DNA of 11,039 nucleotides from Bacteroidales bacterium (lineage in GTDB: Bacteria; Bacteroidota; Bacteroidia; Bacteroidales; UBA7960), in contig PWND01000014.1 in the NCBI GenBank assembly GCA_003557965.1, forward strand, positions 1-11,039. Direction: 5' to 3'. Below are positions 1 to 5,237 of this stretch, one piece after another. Made by a program: the position numbers and the translations under genes. Every line of letters begins with the position of its first letter. The stretch's first letter is position 1. The notes under the pieces are model-generated. The model ran no database searches. It was not told where the DNA came from and worked only from the letters and a program-made list of their open reading frames with translations.

Positions 1-114
1 GCTTCCTTCAGATTCCACCTCACGATGGACACCCTTGCCTTTGGCTAATGGTTGGCGACTACAAACCCCCATAGTGGACTTTCACCACCAAGTTATAGGC
101 CATGCACGGCACAC
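1..114 (-). mobile_element. Group IIC intron, 5' end (domain I start), cut by window edge
   Basis: Read on the minus strand, the element starts at position 114 with GTGTG, matching the group II 5' consensus GUGYG, and runs off the left edge. The early block GGTGGTGAAAGTCCAC (around 92-77) and the later blocks GCAAGGGTGTCC (around 40-29) and GGAATCTGAAGGAAGC (16-1) match, in order and spacing, the domain I start of bacterial group IIC introns as I remember the Oceanobacillus iheyensis intron. The flanking 5' exon is a terminator hairpin with a T-run, the insertion site preferred by class IIC. These are self-splicing ribozymes that usually encode a reverse transcriptase/maturase. That gene, domains II-VI and the 3' exon lie outside the window, so whether this copy is intact cannot be told. 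The identification rests on recalled family sequence, not on a search. Confidence 0.88.
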
Positions 115-115
115 T

Positions 116-158
116 AAAAAAGACATGATTATATTTTGAAATGTAATCATGTTTTTTT
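116..158. terminator. Bidirectional Rho-independent terminator; intron target site
   Basis: A perfect 9-bp inverted repeat, ACATGATTA (123-131) and TAATCATGT (144-152), encloses a 12-nt loop. It has a T-run on the plus side (152-158) and an A-run (116-121) that becomes a T-run on the minus strand. It can therefore end transcription in both directions. The intron at 114 lies 8 nt past the stem on the minus strand. The hairpin also separates whatever lies to the left from the transketolase gene, which then needs its own promoter. Confidence 0.8.
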
Positions 159-174
159 ATTTGCATAATTACTT

Positions 175-182
175 TATTTTTG
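175..182 (+). promoter_or_regulatory. Bacteroidota-type -7 box upstream of the transketolase gene
   Basis: TATTTTTG matches the Bacteroidota sigma-ABfr -7 consensus TAnnTTTG exactly. It lies just after the bidirectional terminator and 67 nt before the transketolase ATG, with a predicted start near 187-188. No convincing -33 TTTG is found at the usual distance; a TTTG at 160-163 is too close. Exact matches are common in AT-rich DNA, so the support comes mainly from position. Confidence 0.5.
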
Positions 183-205
183 CAACACACTAAACTATTT
201 AGATG

Positions 206-225
206 TATTAAAAACGATTTTAATA
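206..225 (+). promoter_or_regulatory. Inverted repeat in the transketolase leader
   Basis: TATTAAAA (206-213) and TTTTAATA (218-225) form a perfect 8-bp inverted repeat around a 4-nt loop (ACGA). It lies in the predicted leader, 24 nt before the ATG. It could be an RNA hairpin affecting translation or an operator for a dimeric regulator. Its all-AT stem in AT-rich DNA makes chance possible. Confidence 0.3.
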
Positions 226-249
226 AACATACTATAAGTACTAGGAAAA

Positions 250-1206
250 ATGAAAAAATATACATATACAGAAAAGAAAGATACACGTTCAGGTTTTGGT
301 GACGGCTTGCTTGAAGTTGCACAAAAAAATGATGATGTTGTCGGCCTTTGTGCTGATTTAACCGGTTCGTTAAAAATGAATGCATTTCAGAAAGAGTTTC
401 CTGACAGGTTTTTTCAGGTTGGTATTGCTGAAGCAAATATGATGGGAGTTGCAGCAGGATTGGCTATTGGAGGTAAAATCCCCTATGCAGGCACTTTTGC
501 CAATTTTGCAACAGGCAGGGTTTATGATCAAGTCAGGCAATCAATTGCATATTCAGAAAAGAATGTAAAAATAGCCGCATCTCACGCTGGTATTACATTA
601 GGAGAAGACGGAGCAACACATCAAATCCTCGAAGATATAGGATTAATGAAAATGTTGCCCAATATGATGGTTATTGTTCCGTGTGACTATTCGCAGACAA
701 AAGATGCAACAATTGCAGTAGCTGGCCATCATGGGCCCGTATATTTAAGGTTTGGAAGGCCTAAAGTACCGGTTTTTTCACACCAGATGCCTGAATTTGA
801 AATTGGCAAAGCCCAAAAAATTAATGATGGTACAGATGTAAGCATTTTTGCTTGCGGACACCTTGTTTGGAAAGCAATTGAAGCCGGAGAAATATTGAGT
901 GAAAAAGGAATAAATGCCGAAATAATAAATATCCATACAATTAAACCTTTAGACGAAAAAGCAGTCTTACAATCAGTAAATAAAACAAAATGTGTTGTAA
1001 CAGCTGAAGAACATCAGGTAAACGGAGGTTTGGGTGACTCAATAAGCCAGCTTTTGTGCAGAGAATATCCCGCACCTGTTGAAATGGTTGCCGTTTTTGA
1101 CCAATTTGGCGAAAGTGGCACCCCTGACCAATTAATGAAAAAATACGGCCTCGACACTACTAACATTGTTGATGCTGCCCTGAAAGCTGTTGCGCGAAAA
1201 CAGTAA
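250..1206 (+). CDS. tkt: Transketolase, C-terminal subunit (split form)
   Basis: This 318-residue protein is the C-terminal half of transketolase, the cytoplasmic thiamine-diphosphate enzyme that moves two-carbon ketol units between sugar phosphates in the non-oxidative pentose phosphate pathway. Residues about 10-170 form the pyrimidine-binding domain. It contains VGIAEANM, whose Glu61 corresponds to the catalytic glutamate that activates the cofactor, and HAGITLGEDGATHQ (112-125), a transketolase signature. Residues about 185-310 form the C-terminal domain. The pyrophosphate-binding N-terminal half (GDG...N motif) is absent, so a separate subunit must supply it, as is usual in split transketolases. 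That gene is not in the window; it may lie left of the intron. The start is the first in-frame ATG and leaves a complete domain. The ECF sigma gene begins 6 nt after the stop, which implies co-transcription. Confidence 0.93.
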   Translation: MKKYTYTEKKDTRSGFGDGLLEVAQKNDDVVGLCADLTGSLKMNAFQKEFPDRFFQVGIAEANMMGVAAGLAIGGKIPYAGTFANFATGRVYDQVRQSIAYSEKNVKIAASHAGITLGEDGATHQILEDIGLMKMLPNMMVIVPCDYSQTKDATIAVAGHHGPVYLRFGRPKVPVFSHQMPEFEIGKAQKINDGTDVSIFACGHLVWKAIEAGEILSEKGINAEIINIHTIKPLDEKAVLQSVNKTKCVVTAEEHQVNGGLGDSISQLLCREYPAPVEMVAVFDQFGESGTPDQLMKKYGLDTTNIVDAALKAVARKQ

Positions 1207-1212
1207 ACAAAA

Positions 1213-1761
1213 ATGACACAATACTCTGATGGCGAACTTATTGAGATGTTCCATAATTCGGACAACCCCAATTATGCCTTCAATCTGATTGTGACTAAAT
1301 ACCAAACTAAAATATACTGGCATATCAGAAGACTGGTGTTAGACCACGATGATAGTTCAGATATTGTGCAAGATGTTTTCATTAAAGCATGGCAAGCATT
1401 TTCTAACTTCAGAAAAGATTCAACAATTTATACATGGCTATACAGAATAGCTACAAATGAAGCTATCTCTTTTCTGAATAAAAAAAAACGCAAAGCATTG
1501 ATATCTTTTCATGATATTGAACATGCCCTCTCCGAAAAACTTGAAGCAGATAATTACTTTAAAGGCGATGAAATTCAAAAGAAACTGCAAAAAGCAATTT
1601 TGAAATTGCCGCCAAAACAAAGGGCGGTTTTTAATTTAAGATATTTTGATGAAATGAAGTATGAAGATATGGCCAAAATACTTGGAAAGTCTGAAGGTGC
1701 ATTAAAAGCAAATTATCATCATGCTGCAAAAAAAATTGAAGACTTTTTGAAAGATAGTTAA
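1213..1761 (+). CDS. ECF-type RNA polymerase sigma factor
   Basis: This 182-residue protein has the two-domain layout of extracytoplasmic-function sigma-70 factors. Region 2 (about 22-92) includes the core-binding and -10 recognition helices, with DIVQDVFIKAW at 50-60 and TWLYRIATNEAISFLNKKKR at 74-93. Region 4 (about 122-176) holds LPPKQRAVFNLRYFDEM followed by a helix-turn-helix (about 149-172) for -35 contact. Regions 1 and 3 are missing, as expected for this class. It would direct RNA polymerase to a small set of promoters when released from an anti-sigma factor. The gene follows transketolase by 6 nt and precedes a membrane protein and a Spy-like secreted protein, a common Bacteroidota arrangement. 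The regulon cannot be read from the window. A 13-bp palindrome (ATAGTT-A-AACTAT, 1754-1766) overlaps the stop codon and may be chance. Confidence 0.93.
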   Translation: MTQYSDGELIEMFHNSDNPNYAFNLIVTKYQTKIYWHIRRLVLDHDDSSDIVQDVFIKAWQAFSNFRKDSTIYTWLYRIATNEAISFLNKKKRKALISFHDIEHALSEKLEADNYFKGDEIQKKLQKAILKLPPKQRAVFNLRYFDEMKYEDMAKILGKSEGALKANYHHAAKKIEDFLKDS

Positions 1762-1825
1762 ACTATTATATAAAAAATTAGTCTTATATATGAACCGGTT
1801 TTCTAAAATTTATATATTTACATAA

Positions 1826-2329
1826 ATGACAAAGGATAAAAACATAACACCTGACAGCAACAAGGAATTTAATAACAAGTATCCTGAGCTTTCATCAATA
1901 TCAAAAGAAAATCCTTTTGAGGTACCTGATGGCTTTTTTGAAACCTTACCTCAAAAAATAACTGACAGGGTCCACAATACTGAAAAAGCACCTTTGCTCG
2001 CAAAATTGTTTCCCGTTTCGGTTAGAGTTTCGCTTGCAACAATAACCACAATAGCTGTCATTTTTATAGGATTTTTATGGATAAGTAAAATGGATAATGA
2101 TTATAAGCCATACTACCACAATGATGAGTATATTGAAGACTATTTACTAAGCTATTATGATTATTATCCGGCAGAATTTTACACTATGGTTGCCGAAAGT
2201 GATATATCCTTTGAGGATGAAATATTGAGTGATTACCCGGATAATGATGATGAACTTTTTGATTATATTTTAAATAATGCTGAATTTTACATGATGAATC
2301 CTGAGGATTTTTTGGATGATATAGAATAA
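1826..2329 (+). CDS. Putative membrane anti-sigma factor (single-pass, acidic tail)
   Basis: This 167-residue protein has no strong family motif I can name beyond NPFEVPDGFFETLP (29-42). Similar PxGFFE/GYFE segments occur near the N-terminus of membrane proteins beside ECF sigma genes in Bacteroidota. One transmembrane helix spans about 68-87, followed by Lys88. The N-terminal 65 residues are probably cytoplasmic and the last 79 periplasmic. That tail (89-167) contains 25 Asp/Glu, 13 Tyr and only one Lys. The gene sits between the sigma factor (64 nt upstream) and a Spy-like sensor (12 nt downstream), so the inferred role is to hold the sigma factor at the membrane and release it on an envelope signal. 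No zinc-binding anti-sigma HxxxCxxC motif is present. The anti-sigma role is inferred from position and topology. Confidence 0.65.
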   Translation: MTKDKNITPDSNKEFNNKYPELSSISKENPFEVPDGFFETLPQKITDRVHNTEKAPLLAKLFPVSVRVSLATITTIAVIFIGFLWISKMDNDYKPYYHNDEYIEDYLLSYYDYYPAEFYTMVAESDISFEDEILSDYPDNDDELFDYILNNAEFYMMNPEDFLDDIE

Positions 2330-2341
2330 AAAACTACAAAC

Positions 2342-2836
2342 ATGAAAAACATAATAAAAATGGCCAAAAGCTTGGCATTTGTTTTACTTTTTATAACAAC
2401 TTTAACAGTGAACCTGTTTTCGCAGCCTGGCCAAGGCAGAAAGATGTCAGAACACAGTGAAAAAATCAATGCCCGCAGAATTGCTTATATAACTACTAAA
2501 GTGGGTTTAACACCAAAGGAAGCCCAGGAGTTTTGGCCGGTATATAATGAATTTACTGAAAAAAGACATGAATTAATGCATGAAAAACCTTTCAGGGCAG
2601 GCTTATACGATAATATTGATGATAAATCTGAGTCAGAATTAATTAAGTTAGCGGAAAGTGAAATTGTTTTAGCAGAAGAGATGGCAGCTTTAAGAAGAGA
2701 GTATCATGAAAGATTCATGGAAATTTTGCCACCCGAAAAAGTAGTATTATTGTACATTGCTGAAAAAGACTTCAACAGAGTTTTATTCAGAGAAATGCGA
2801 CAACGCGGCCAGCGAGAAGGAAGGCCTCGTAATTAA
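2342..2836 (+). CDS. Secreted Spy/CpxP-like protein, putative sensor of the ECF system
   Basis: This 164-residue protein has an N-terminal signal peptide: a basic start, a hydrophobic core at about 10-25, and probable cleavage near LFSQ at 25-28. The mature part is helical and highly charged, with KINARRIAYITTKVGLTPKEAQ starting at 41 and FWPVY at 64-68. A second, degenerate repeat, LPPEKVVLLYIAEKDF, lies at 129-144. Paired LTPxE/LPPE repeats recall the LTxxQ repeats of the periplasmic stress proteins Spy and CpxP. Relatives next to Bacteroidota sigma genes are often labelled sensors of ECF-type sigma factors. Its gene closes the plus-strand cluster, 12 nt after the membrane protein, so it may bind that protein's periplasmic tail or misfolded proteins. 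The basic C-terminus (RQRGQREGRPR, 153-163) could pair electrostatically with the acidic tail of its neighbour, which is my inference. Confidence 0.7.
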   Translation: MKNIIKMAKSLAFVLLFITTLTVNLFSQPGQGRKMSEHSEKINARRIAYITTKVGLTPKEAQEFWPVYNEFTEKRHELMHEKPFRAGLYDNIDDKSESELIKLAESEIVLAEEMAALRREYHERFMEILPPEKVVLLYIAEKDFNRVLFREMRQRGQREGRPRN

Positions 2837-2840
2837 TTAA

Positions 2841-2864
2841 AAATTGATATCATTAAATCAATTT
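2841..2864. terminator. Hairpin between convergent genes
   Basis: AAATTGAT (2841-2848) and ATCAATTT (2857-2864) form a perfect 8-bp inverted repeat with an 8-nt loop. It sits between the stop at 2836 (plus) and overlaps the stop of the DUF4199 gene (minus). On the minus strand it is followed by TTTTTAATTAATT, a fair terminator. On the plus strand there is no T-run. The stem has few G-C pairs. Confidence 0.4.
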
Positions 2865-3400
2865 GCCTCCACTATTGGCTTTCTTTTTACAAAAATTGAA
2901 ATTATCAGTGAAAAAATAAACGCAAAGAAAGTTGTACTAAAAACTGTTGCTAACGATAACATTATCGGGGTAAGTATAAACTCAATTAATCTCAAATATA
3001 AAGCCAATTCACTTGCAGTAGCTGTGGGTTCTCTTTCGAGATAGCTATTTTTCGCTTCAACAAATAGAACATCTAATAATTCAGGTGCAATAAATTTGTA
3101 AAAAACAAATGTAAAAACAGCAACAATAAGGCCTGCAAATAAGCCTATCAGCGTACCAAGGCCCAATGAACTTCCATAGGTAATTGCACCACCATTGAAC
3201 TCATCCCTGAACTTTATAATACCAAATATCAAAACAGCAATAATAACAGGATATGCCAGTAATCCGCTTAATCTGCTGGTTGGATGGCCAAGTAAATAAA
3301 AGATCAAGCTTATTAAAATCAGGCCCAAAGCCATAATTATGGCATACTGAAATGCTGGCTTGGATAATCCGGGATTTTGCGTATCATTTGTAGTTTCCAT
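2858..3400 (-). CDS. DUF4199 family integral membrane protein
   Basis: This 180-residue protein matches the DUF4199 pattern typical of Bacteroidota. There is a short polar N-terminus, then about four hydrophobic segments (roughly 18-38, 46-63, 77-103 and 140-171). After the second comes FRDEFNGGAITYG (64-76), close to the family motif FRD...NGGxIxYG, and FIAPELL follows the third. The C-terminal KRK suggests a cytoplasmic end. No function is established for the family. The polar loop at about 104-139 carries a charged stretch (EAKNSYLERE). It converges on the Spy-like gene and is expressed apart from it. An exact TAnnTTTG box 12-20 nt before the ATG predicts a leader of only about 7 nt. Nothing in the context indicates its role. 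Confidence 0.85.
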   Translation of the reverse strand: METTNDTQNPGLSKPAFQYAIIMALGLILISLIFYLLGHPTSRLSGLLAYPVIIAVLIFGIIKFRDEFNGGAITYGSSLGLGTLIGLFAGLIVAVFTFVFYKFIAPELLDVLFVEAKNSYLEREPTATASELALYLRLIEFILTPIMLSLATVFSTTFFAFIFSLIISIFVKRKPIVEAN

Positions 3401-3412
3401 AGCTTTTTTTTA

Positions 3413-3420
3413 CAAATATA
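3413..3420 (-). promoter_or_regulatory. -7 box of the DUF4199 gene
   Basis: On the minus strand this reads TATATTTG, an exact TAnnTTTG match ending 12 nt before the ATG at 3400. With the spacing seen at ffs, transcription would start near 3407-3408, leaving a leader of about 7-8 nt. An inverted repeat TCAAAT-ATT-ATTTGA (3431-3445) lies just upstream, where a repressor or activator could bind. No -33 element is clear. Confidence 0.5.
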
Positions 3421-3581
3421 GGCGATATAATCAAATATTATTTGAATATTATATAATTTTTGCAATTTTTGCAACTCACTTATTAAAAGGATAATAGGGC
3501 AATATTTCATTTACCAGGAGTATAATAGCATATATATTATGGAATTTTCAAAATCATTCTGGTATAATCCATATTTTTTTA

Positions 3582-3589
3582 TAATTTTG
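3582..3589 (+). promoter_or_regulatory. Promoter -7 box of the SRP RNA gene
   Basis: TAATTTTG matches TAnnTTTG exactly and ends 6 nt before the first paired base of the SRP RNA (3595). This is the best-anchored promoter in the window, because the RNA fold fixes the transcript start independently. A -33 element is weak at best (TTCTGG at 3558-3563). Confidence 0.65.
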
Positions 3590-3594
3590 CATCC

Positions 3595-3690
3595 GGGTAA
3601 GATTGGTACGACCAGCTCCCGCTTAATTCCCCCAGGATCGGAAGATAGCAAGGGTAGGCGGTCGTAGCGGTGCGATATCAAATCTTACCC
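3595..3690 (+). ncRNA. ffs: Signal recognition particle 4.5S RNA
   Basis: This is a compact 96-nt bacterial SRP RNA, the scaffold for Ffh in co-translational membrane targeting. The ends GGGTAAGATT (3595-3604) and AATCTTACCC (3681-3690) pair over 10 bp. A second helix pairs TACGACC (3607-3613) with GGTCGTA (3660-3666). The apex is CAGG-ATC-GGAA-GAT-AGCA (3633-3650): the GGAA tetraloop, a 3-bp helix, and the symmetric CAGG/AGCA loop that Ffh binds. In E. coli the 3-bp helix is TCC/GGA, so ATC/GAT is a compensatory change that preserves pairing. CCCs before the apex pair with GGG after it. A TAnnTTTG promoter precedes it and a T-run follows. The Alu domain of long Gram-positive SRP RNAs is absent. 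Identification is by structure and motif, without a covariance search. Confidence 0.93.
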
Positions 3691-3697
3691 TTTTTTT
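3681..3697 (+). terminator. Rho-independent end of ffs
   Basis: The 3' arm of the closing SRP helix (3681-3690) is followed directly by seven T residues (3691-3697). The RNA's own 10-bp end helix thus seems to act in termination. Transaldolase, 80 nt further on, is therefore unlikely to depend on ffs transcription. A degenerate box, TTTATTTG at 3728-3735 with one mismatch to TAnnTTTG, may serve as its promoter. Confidence 0.65.
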
Positions 3698-3776
3698 ATA
3701 AGCAAATATTGCATTCCCTTTTAATAATTTATTTGAGTATTTCTTCTAAATCTAACATAAATAAAAAGAAACCAAA

Positions 3777-4427
3777 ATGAAATTTTTTATTGATACAGCT
3801 AACCTTAATGAAATAAAGGAAGCAAATGACCTTGGGATATTAGATGGCGTTACAACAAACCCTTCTTTAATGGCTAAAGAAGGAATAAAAGGCCAGGATA
3901 ATATTTTAAAGCATTACGTTGATATTTGCAACATTGTAGATGGTGATGTTAGCGCAGAGGTAATTGCAACAGATTATGAAGGTATAGTAAAGGAAGGAGA
4001 GGCATTATCTGCATTGCATCCGCAAATTGTTGTAAAAGTACCTATGATAAAGGACGGAATTAAAGCTATAAGGCATTTTTCCGATAACGGCATAAAAACA
4101 AATTGTACTTTGGTCTTTTCAGCCGGACAAGCTATTTTAGCTGCAAAAGCCGGTGCAACTTATGTATCTCCGTTTATCGGAAGACTTGATGATGTTTCTA
4201 CTGATGGTGTTGACTTAATAGCGCAAATAGCTCATATATACAACATATATGATTTTAAAACTGAAGTTCTGGCTGCCAGTATCAGGCATTCTATGCATAT
4301 AGTAAAGTGTGCTGAAGTGGGTGCAGACGTTGTTACATGCCCGCTAAAACCAATTTTGGGATTGTTGAGTCACCCATTAACTGATATTGGGCTGGAAAAG
4401 TTTTTAGCTGACCATAAAAAGGCCTAA
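3777..4427 (+). CDS. tal: Transaldolase (TalC/MipB-type, class I)
   Basis: This 216-residue protein is a short transaldolase of the TalC/fructose-6-phosphate-aldolase-like family, a cytoplasmic TIM barrel. It transfers dihydroxyacetone units between sedoheptulose-7-phosphate and glyceraldehyde-3-phosphate. FIDTANLNEI starts the barrel, TTNPSL is at 26-31, and the Schiff-base lysine is Lys87 in IVVKVPM. Two positions separate true transaldolases from fructose-6-phosphate aldolases. Here they are Glu61 (SAEV, where the aldolase has Gln) and Phe133 (SPFIGR, where the aldolase has Tyr), so transaldolase activity is favoured. The length is complete and the start is the first ATG. It works with transketolase, whose C-terminal subunit gene lies 2.6 kb to the left, but the intervening convergent gene and terminators rule out a single operon. 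Confidence 0.93.
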   Translation: MKFFIDTANLNEIKEANDLGILDGVTTNPSLMAKEGIKGQDNILKHYVDICNIVDGDVSAEVIATDYEGIVKEGEALSALHPQIVVKVPMIKDGIKAIRHFSDNGIKTNCTLVFSAGQAILAAKAGATYVSPFIGRLDDVSTDGVDLIAQIAHIYNIYDFKTEVLAASIRHSMHIVKCAEVGADVVTCPLKPILGLLSHPLTDIGLEKFLADHKKA

Positions 4428-4450
4428 TTAAATTTTTTACTTATAGAAAC

Positions 4451-4473
4451 GGGTATCAGGTTATCTGATATCT
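4451..4473. terminator. Possible bidirectional terminator between tal and the SDR gene
   Basis: GGGTATCAG (4451-4459) and CTGATATCT (4465-4473) can form a 9-bp stem with two G-U pairs and a 5-nt loop. It overlaps the minus-strand stop codon at 4461 and lies 24 nt past the tal stop. No U-run follows on either strand, so it may instead be an RNA-stabilising 3' hairpin. Confidence 0.35.
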
Positions 4474-5216
4474 GTTATACTGCCATTTTCAAACCGGCTT
4501 GCTAATAAAATTTCAGCAATTTTCGAACCTGCTTGTTCAGGTGATACCAATTGTCCACTTTCTTTAAATTCAATAAATTTATTTCTTAATGGAAATTGCT
4601 CATCGCTTGTTGAGCGAATTATTGTCTGCATACCTGTTTCAATAATTCCGGGTGCTAATGACATAATTTTTGCAGGGTATTTTTCTCTCTTTTGCTCAAG
4701 CGCTACAACCTTTGTTAGCATATCCAGCCCTGCTTTGCCTGTACAGTAACTACTCCATCCAAAATATGGCGACTGTGCAGCCCCGGATGATATATTCATT
4801 ATTCTTTTATCACATTTAATATTTTTTGTTGACTTAATAAACTCATTTATCAACAACATTGGAGCTGTCAAATTAATATTAATATGTGCCTGTATTTTTT
4901 CCGGTTCACAATCTTCAATCGGGCCAATAGGCTGAATTATGCCGGCATTGTTTACCAAGATAAGTTTGCCTGAAAAAGAATTATCAATAAGCTGCATTAT
5001 CTTCTTAAACAATTCACCAATATCATAAGTATATGCTAAATCAAACAAAATAAAATCAAGCTTTGCTCCCTGCGTTTGCGCTTGTTTTTTCAAATCATCG
5101 TTTTCTGTGCGCGATATTCCAATTATGTGGTTATTCTCATGAATTAATGCATGAGCAAGGCCTTCGCCCAAGCCTTTACTTATTCCTGTGATAATTATAA
5201 TATTTTGTTCTTTCAT
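4461..5216 (-). CDS. Short-chain dehydrogenase/reductase (SDR)
   Basis: This 251-residue protein is a classical SDR with a Rossmann fold. The dinucleotide-binding glycine motif TGISKGLG is at 10-17, Arg36 after the second strand (ISRTE) suggests NADP(H) preference, and NNAG is at 89-92. The Asn-Ser-Tyr-Lys catalytic set is visible as Asn115 (NINL), Ser144 (NISSG), Tyr157 and Lys161 (YCTGK). SLAPGIIETGM (186-196) is the usual segment after the active site. The overall pattern, including a long variable loop at about 195-225, resembles the sepiapterin reductase / benzil reductase (YueD-like) branch, but the substrate cannot be read from sequence. The gene starts 21 nt after the DUF4831 gene on the same strand, so they are probably co-transcribed. 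The C-terminus ends at NGSITDIR without further domains. Confidence 0.87.
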   Translation of the reverse strand: MKEQNIIIITGISKGLGEGLAHALIHENNHIIGISRTENDDLKKQAQTQGAKLDFILFDLAYTYDIGELFKKIMQLIDNSFSGKLILVNNAGIIQPIGPIEDCEPEKIQAHININLTAPMLLINEFIKSTKNIKCDKRIMNISSGAAQSPYFGWSSYCTGKAGLDMLTKVVALEQKREKYPAKIMSLAPGIIETGMQTIIRSTSDEQFPLRNKFIEFKESGQLVSPEQAGSKIAEILLASRFENGSITDIR

Positions 5217-5237
5217 GTATTTATTGATTATTTGATT

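Noticed and set aside
59..436. A 125-codon minus-strand reading frame at the left edge
   Set aside because: It spans the intron start, the terminator and the 5' part of transketolase. Its composition is hydrophobic low-complexity and it has no family resemblance.
1793..1800. Perfect palindrome AACCGGTT between the sigma factor and the membrane protein
   Set aside because: An 8-bp palindrome alone is too short to call an operator, and no promoter with a full TAnnTTTG box lies beside it (TATATTTA nearby has one mismatch).
2844..3044. A 66-codon plus-strand reading frame after the Spy-like gene
   Set aside because: It lies opposite the DUF4199 gene, which has clear family motifs and membrane segments. 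It is a shadow frame.
3455..3472. Two tandem AATTTTTGC units, promoter-like on the plus strand
   Set aside because: The spacing is one base too long for TAnnTTTG and there is no gene or RNA at the expected distance. The ffs promoter at 3582 is much better placed.
3540..3668. A short plus-strand reading frame starting ATGGAATTTTC
   Set aside because: It runs through the SRP RNA promoter and most of the RNA. The RNA structure explains the sequence better.
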